This document shows, piece after piece, positions 59,542-64,000 of a stretch of 64,000 bases of DNA (position 1 is its first letter; every line of letters starts with the position of its first letter). Below the pieces are notes generated by a model. The model was given only the letters and a program-made list of their open reading frames with translations. It did not search any database and was not told where the DNA came from. The stretch is from NCBI GenBank assembly GCA_021203245.1, contig JAJQBO010000203.1, forward strand, positions 1-64,000, written 5' to 3'. Origin of the DNA: Planctomycetaceae bacterium (GTDB lineage: Bacteria; Planctomycetota; SZUA-567). The position numbers and the translations under genes were made by a program.

Positions 59542-59952
59542 TTACCCCTTCACATACCCCTTCACCGCCTCCCGAAGCGCTTCCGGCAGCACCGGCGGCT
59601 TGCCGTCGGCGTTGACGCATGCCAGTTCCACCTCGCCCACCACCAGCGTCTTGTCCTCGCCCGAACGGGAGATCTCCGTAGCGATGGTCAAGGTTGCGTG
59701 GCGCATCCGGCTGATGGACGAGCGGCATACCAGGAGGTCGTCGTATTCGGCCCAGCCGAAGTAGCGCACGCTGCACTGGCGCACGGGAAAGAAAAACCCT
59801 TCCGTTTCCATGCGGCGGTACGGGTAGCCGACGTCGCGGAGGAACTCGGTCCGCGCGCGCTCGCAGATAACGAGGTAATTGGCGTAATAAACCCGGCCCA
59901 TCTTGTCGGTATCGGCATAGCTGACGCGGTAAAGACTTTCGTGCTGCTGCAT
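59542..59952 (-). CDS. Acyl-CoA thioesterase, YbgC/FadM (4HBT) family
   Basis: 136 residues. Hotdog-fold thioesterase that cleaves acyl-CoA. The signature YADTDKMGRVYYANYL near the N-terminus and CERARTEFL follow the YbgC/FadM pattern with the catalytic Asp. GAGGAACC precedes the ATG. Substrate unknown. It is only about 30 bases downstream of the RNase P RNA gene, on the same strand. Confidence 0.9.
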   Translation of the reverse strand: MQQHESLYRVSYADTDKMGRVYYANYLVICERARTEFLRDVGYPYRRMETEGFFFPVRQCSVRYFGWAEYDDLLVCRSSISRMRHATLTIATEISRSGEDKTLVVGEVELACVNADGKPPVLPEALREAVKGYVKG

Positions 59953-59980
59953 GGTGGTTCCTCATTTGCCATAATAAAAA

Positions 59981-60356
59981 CACGGGGTCGACCGATAAGC
60001 CGGCTTCTGTCGGGAACGGCTATTTATCTGGGACGCGCGTCGCCGCGCGCCTCGAGCACGCTACCCGGAGCTTCAAACAGGACAGGCGGCCCCGCGCGGG
60101 CCAACTTCGCCCGACTCGCTCCCTATTTGCGCTTGCACCGGAAGGACAGTCGCCGTGCCGTCGACGTTACCGCCGACGCGGTGGGCTCTTACCCCACCCT
60201 TTCACCCTTACCCGCGCGGCCGAAGCCGCGAAGGCGGTCTGCTCTCTGTTGCCTGTCCCTGGGGTTGCCCCCGGCGGGCGTTACCCGCTTTCCTGCCTTG
60301 TGGTGGCCGGACTTTCCTCCGGAGCGAACTCCGGCAGCCGTCTGGACGACCCCGTG
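59981..60356 (-). ncRNA. rnpB: RNase P RNA, class A
   Basis: The minus strand begins CACGGGGTCGTCC and ends CGACCCCGTG, forming the P1 helix. The conserved 5' GGAGGAAAGTCCGG and 3' AGAAGCCGGCTTAT elements give the P4 core, with GGGTAAGGGTGAAAGGGTG and GGTAAGAGCCCACC between them. 376 bases, typical for class A. Processes the 5' ends of tRNAs. An A+T palindrome lies directly upstream where its promoter would be. Confidence 0.95.
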
Positions 60357-60362
60357 AAAACC

Positions 60363-60475
60363 GTAATGCACAATTCACAATTCATAATTCACAATTATCA
60401 ATACATTTTGGTTCGCTCGCTTTCTTTGGCGTGCACTCATTGTGCATTATGCATTGTGCATTGTGCATTGTCGGT
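60363..60475. repeat. A+T-rich palindromic repeat, copy 5
   Basis: CACAATTCACAATTCATAATT words, a TTCGCTCGCTT core and CATTGTGCATTGTG words on the other side. It is related to copy 3, and lies between the cheA-like stop and rnpB. Confidence 0.7.
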
Positions 60476-63334
60476 TCAGGTTTCCGGCTGGGCGAGGCCG
60501 ACGTCCTCGAGCACGCCCTGCACGCTCAGCACCAGGCCGATGCGGCCGTCGCCGAGGATGGAGCCGCCCTGGAGGCAGCGGATGCTTTCGAATTCCTTGC
60601 CGAGGTCCTTGACGACGACGGACTGCTGGCCGATCAGTTCGTCAACCAGGAAGGCGGCGGACTTGCCGCGCTTGCCCTGCACCAACACCGCCGTGGCTTC
60701 GGTGACGCTTTCGGTGACGTTGGAGTGGATGCCCAGAATCTGGTTCAGGCGCACGATGGGATGCAGTTCGCCCCGGACGTTGAGGACTTCCTGCGAGCCC
60801 TTGATCATATGCACCTGGTCGACCGCCGGCTTGACCGACTCGCGCACGTCCGACAGGGGGATGATGTAGAACTGGTCGCCGATGCGCGCCACCAGGCCGT
60901 CGATGACGGTCAGGGTGACGGTCATGGGGAGGAGGATGGTGAAGACGCTGCCCTTGCCCTTCTGCGAATCGACGGTGATGTTGCCGTTCATCTTGGTGAT
61001 GTTGGAGAGGACGACGTCCATGCCGACGCCGCGGCCGGAGACGTCCGTCACCACCTTGGCGGTGGACAGGCCGGCGTTGAAGATGAGGCGGTAGGCCTCC
61101 TTGTCCGGCATCATCCTGGCCTGATCTTCGGAAATCAGGTTGCGGGAGACCGCCTTGGCCTTGATCGTCTCGATGTCCAGGCCCTTGCCGTCGTCGGTGA
61201 TGGAGAGGGTGAACTGTTCCTCGGTCGCGGACGCCTTGATCCAGACGTGGCCGGTCTCCGGTTTCCCGGCGGCGACGCGGTCTTCCGGCGGCTCAACGCC
61301 GTGGTCGACGGAGTTGCGGACCATGTGGACAAGGGGCGACTCGAGCCCCTCGAGGAGCGACTTGTCGATCTGCACGTCCTCGCCCTCGATCTCGAACTCG
61401 ATCTTCTTGCCCAGTGCGGCGGAGGTGTCGCGGATAATGCGGTGCAGCTTTTGCAGGACCGACTTCAACGGCACCCGGCGGACCTCCATCAGGCTCTTCT
61501 GGAGGTTGGTGGACAGTTCGCCGAAGGAGAGGTTGGCGTTTTTGAACTCCTGCGCCACCTGCCGAACCTCGGGGTATTGTTCGAGCTTTTTCTGGATATA
61601 GGCAAACACTTCGCCGGTGATGATCAGTTCGCCCACAAAAGACATAAAGTGGTCGACCTTTTCCTCGGCGACACGCAAGGTCTTGCCCGAGACTTCCTGG
61701 CCGCCCTTGGCCGGCGGGCCGTCCTTTATGGGGGCCATGGCCTGGGTGTCGGCGCCGGGCGGGGGCGCGGGATGCTCGTCTTCCGGCGTGGGCGGCGCTT
61801 CCGGCACGATCTCGACCTCTTCGAGGCGGCCTTCCAGCAGTTTGGCGATGCGTTCGGAAATCATCGACTCCATATTGGGGTCGAGGCCGACTTCCGACTT
61901 GATGATGTTTTCCACATCCGCCACCAGGCCGGCGGCTTCGGTGCCCATGTCGCCCTGACCAATCGCCTCGGCCGCTTCGCCGAGGGTCTGCAGGCCGTGG
62001 ACAAATGCGCCGCGGGTCTTGTCGTCCTCGAGGCGGGTGGGGTCGTCGGCGATGGCCCTCAAGCCCTTGACGATTTCGGTGACGTCGGCCTCGCCCAGTT
62101 TATAGCAGTACTGGACGGCGACGCCGCGCTCGAGATGGGCGAGGACGGTGGTGAGGCGCTCCTCGATCAGGCTCTGCATCAGGTCGTCGAAGCCGATGTT
62201 CGATTCGTGAATCGTGACGAAATCGTCGCGGATCTGGTCGAGGGCGGTTTTGATGTCATAGTCGTCGCCGGCGAGGGCCAGTAATTTGTCGATATTCTCG
62301 ACAAACGCGTCCGACGGGCCGGAATCCTTTTCCAGCTCCTTGATCTTGGTGATAAAGGAATGCATGTCCTTGATGATGGCGGTGACGTTTTCGCCGCCCA
62401 GGAGGAAGTCGCCGTCGCCGCCGATTTCGACCTTTTCGATATGCTTGAGGATGGCGTCGAAGCGCTCCTGGATGAGGCTGGTCATCAGCTCGTCAAAGCC
62501 GATGCCCGACTCGTGGATGGTGATGAAGTCGTCCTTGATCTGTTCGACCAGGCCGACGATCTCCTTGTTATGCTTTTCGCCGATGTCTTCGATAGTCTGC
62601 AGGGCGGTGAGGAAGGCTTCGCACAAGGCCTCCTCTTTTTCGTTGGACTCAAGCTTGGCGATAAAGCCGGCGATGGTGTTGACATAGCCGGTGACTTCCT
62701 CGCCGCCAAGCATATAGCCGACCGAGACCTCTTCCTTGCCGCCGCTCTGGGAGGCGAAGAAGTCGGGTAGGGTAAGCCGGATGAGCTGCTTGACCGCTTC
62801 CTCGAGCGCCGCCGTGGCGTCGCCGTTTGCTTCGCCCGATTTAACCGCCTCGACCGCCGCCAAGGCCTTGGCCGCCGCGTCCTCGGGGCTGTCGGGGGCC
62901 GCGCCGCCGCCGCCGGAACCGGCGGACGCCTGGTTGAGGAGGTCGAGGTGGGCTTCCTCTTCGGGGGTGAAGCGGCCGGAATAGTCGCCCTGCGCGAGGC
63001 GGTTCATCATGCCGCGCAGGAAATCGACGCCCTTCAGCAACAGGTCGATGAGGGGCGGGGTGGCGGTTCTTTTACGGGCGCGAATCTCGCCCAGGATGTT
63101 CTTCATGATGTGGGCGAAATTCTTGATATTGGTGAGGTTGAAGAAGCCGGAGTTGCCCTTGACCGAGTGGACGGGCCGGAAGATGCCGTCGACGATGGAC
63201 ATGTCGTCGGGGTTGGATTCGAGAGCCACGAAGAGGGGATCGAGACCGTCGAGGATCTCCTGACTCTCCGAGATGAAGTCCTGGAGTAACGCTGGATCGA
63301 TGCCGCTCATATCAGGCGCTGAATTATCCGGCAT
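60476..63334 (-). CDS. CheA-like chemotaxis histidine kinase with three internal repeats
   Basis: 952 residues, ATG 63334 with GGAGCAGAG. Residues 8-115 are an HPt domain with phosphorylated His56 (FRPVHSVKG). Residues about 190-507 hold three tandem repeats of about 100 residues (the first two with DDFxTIHESxIGFDxLM), in place of the usual P2. A P3 dimerisation helix pair, the P4 ATPase (HMVRNSVDHGVEP, DDGKGLD, GRGVGMDVV) and a C-terminal CheW-like P5 domain follow. No cheW, cheY or receptor genes are adjacent. Could be chemotaxis or a different chemosensory pathway. Confidence 0.92.
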   Translation of the reverse strand: MPDNSAPDMSGIDPALLQDFISESQEILDGLDPLFVALESNPDDMSIVDGIFRPVHSVKGNSGFFNLTNIKNFAHIMKNILGEIRARKRTATPPLIDLLLKGVDFLRGMMNRLAQGDYSGRFTPEEEAHLDLLNQASAGSGGGGAAPDSPEDAAAKALAAVEAVKSGEANGDATAALEEAVKQLIRLTLPDFFASQSGGKEEVSVGYMLGGEEVTGYVNTIAGFIAKLESNEKEEALCEAFLTALQTIEDIGEKHNKEIVGLVEQIKDDFITIHESGIGFDELMTSLIQERFDAILKHIEKVEIGGDGDFLLGGENVTAIIKDMHSFITKIKELEKDSGPSDAFVENIDKLLALAGDDYDIKTALDQIRDDFVTIHESNIGFDDLMQSLIEERLTTVLAHLERGVAVQYCYKLGEADVTEIVKGLRAIADDPTRLEDDKTRGAFVHGLQTLGEAAEAIGQGDMGTEAAGLVADVENIIKSEVGLDPNMESMISERIAKLLEGRLEEVEIVPEAPPTPEDEHPAPPPGADTQAMAPIKDGPPAKGGQEVSGKTLRVAEEKVDHFMSFVGELIITGEVFAYIQKKLEQYPEVRQVAQEFKNANLSFGELSTNLQKSLMEVRRVPLKSVLQKLHRIIRDTSAALGKKIEFEIEGEDVQIDKSLLEGLESPLVHMVRNSVDHGVEPPEDRVAAGKPETGHVWIKASATEEQFTLSITDDGKGLDIETIKAKAVSRNLISEDQARMMPDKEAYRLIFNAGLSTAKVVTDVSGRGVGMDVVLSNITKMNGNITVDSQKGKGSVFTILLPMTVTLTVIDGLVARIGDQFYIIPLSDVRESVKPAVDQVHMIKGSQEVLNVRGELHPIVRLNQILGIHSNVTESVTEATAVLVQGKRGKSAAFLVDELIGQQSVVVKDLGKEFESIRCLQGGSILGDGRIGLVLSVQGVLEDVGLAQPET

Positions 63335-63547
63335 GTTCTCTGCTCCATAACGACGCTGCCGATGTGGCATTCTTACTGATACCAGACGGTCGAGTTCCGG
63401 ACTCGGCGCGCAAAAAGCGCCGGGTTCAATCCAATGATCCAAAAAATACCAAGGGAATTTTCCCCAAGTTCAAATTATATGAAAATCCAACCGCGTGGAA
63501 AGAAAAACCTTTTGTCTGATGGAGATATTATGCCGCACCCGCCTGTC

Positions 63548-64000
63548 CTAACCCCTGGTGAAGGTGGCGGCGGTCCCGCCGGTGAAGGAACCGCACCGCA
63601 CCCGGGTCCAGAGGGTGCGGGCTTCGGCCGGGGTGTGGGGCCGCCAGCGCAGGTCGACGCATAACCTCCGCGCTCCCATATCGTTAAGCGTGCCAAGATG
63701 CGGGACGAGGCTGTACGGCGTGTCGCCGACCACCACGCTGCCGCAGCCCTGGGGATAGACCGTTACGCCGCCGCTCCGTTCCATGTGGATGGCGAGGCCG
63801 GCTCCATCTTCGCCGCAGGCGCGGCCGTCGCCGGTTCGGCACAGCCCGATATGGGCATGGGCGCAGGCGGCGCTGATAAATAATGGTAGGTCCGAATAAA
63901 CCAGCACGGTTATCCTGTCGGCGTGGGAGGCGAGCAGGGCGGAGAGATCGTCCCGGGCGCATTCGGGCGAAGCGGTGGCGGCGGTCAGTCCCATCGAAAA
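63548..64000 (-). CDS. Partial protein, possibly the C-terminus of a U32-type peptidase
   Basis: At least 148 residues, truncated at the window edge; a Met at 63994 may be internal. The part seen has LVYSDLPLFISAACAHAHIGLCR with several Cys and VTVYPQGCGSVVVGDTPYSLVPHL, then MGARRLCVDLRWR. This order (a metal-like Cys set, a short strand domain and an LRIDLR-like ending) is like the C-terminal region of U32 peptidase or TrhP/RlhA-type proteins. The assignment is tentative. Confidence 0.4.
   Translation of the reverse strand, partial: FSMGLTAATASPECARDDLSALLASHADRITVLVYSDLPLFISAACAHAHIGLCRTGDGRACGEDGAGLAIHMERSGGVTVYPQGCGSVVVGDTPYSLVPHLGTLNDMGARRLCVDLRWRPHTPAEARTLWTRVRCGSFTGGTAATFTRG

Noticed and set aside
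60155-62284. A long plus-strand frame over the cheA-like gene and rnpB
   Set aside because: It is antisense to the RNase P RNA and a CheA protein whose motifs are intact.

Overview
The window is a G+C-rich, gene-dense bacterial chromosome segment with about 47 protein-coding genes or gene remnants on both strands and two structural RNA genes (SRP RNA and RNase P RNA). No tRNA, rRNA, CRISPR array, transposase or phage gene was recognised. The cell was almost certainly diderm: there is a PorV/FadL-like beta-barrel protein, KdsA (a Kdo/LPS sugar enzyme), an RseP site-2 protease and a Spy-like periplasmic protein. FeoAB iron uptake, a bacteriohemerythrin, the McsA/McsB protein-arginine kinase pair, a CBS/DRTGG pyrophosphatase, an HPS-RraA fusion and a lipoprotein gluzincin fit a low-oxygen diderm, perhaps of the PVC group or another deep lineage. 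The sequence alone does not settle the taxonomy.

Layout, left to right. A divergent dnaA and an outer-membrane beta-barrel gene (0-3 kb). A c-di-GMP signalling pair (frameshifted V4R sensor and GGDEF cyclase) downstream of a dtxR-feoA-feoB iron operon (3-8.2 kb). A frameshifted DUF3298-like secreted protein and a hemerythrin with a long basic tail (8.4-10.2 kb). A kdsA-pyrophosphatase operon (10.5-13.1 kb). An envelope-stress block: Spy-like protein, ECF sigma factor, short membrane protein, second membrane protein, then rseP (13.3-17.9 kb). A parA, a DinG-type helicase-exonuclease, typA, a UPF0316 membrane protein and an unrecognised two-TM protein (18-26.1 kb). An HPS/RraA-mcsA-mcsB operon (26.6-29.6 kb). 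An RluA-type synthase, a histone-like HU with an H1-like tail, a FadR-type regulator and a large hybrid histidine kinase (29.8-35.1 kb). A compact alaS, degenerate kinase, membrane TPR protein, 2-hydroxyacid dehydrogenase, larC operon (35.3-42.6 kb). Then gapA, xseA, a lipoprotein peptidase, dnaX-ybaB with the SRP RNA, uvrB, rpiB-cmk, a YeiH family exporter, thrC, a 1000-residue TPR-like secreted protein, a thioesterase, rnpB and a CheA-like kinase with three internal repeats.

The least ordinary structure is in the intergenic DNA. At least six loci carry a unit of about 57 nt that begins GTCACCCCGGCG and ends in GTTGTGCCGGGGCA or GTTCGGCCGGGGTCC, nearly always as two inverted copies around a loop. 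A second family of A+T-rich palindromes is built from short CACAATT/CATAATT words, and a third family has two copies about 51 kb apart. Three genes carry single frameshifts in G/C runs, which look like either sequence errors or recent decay.
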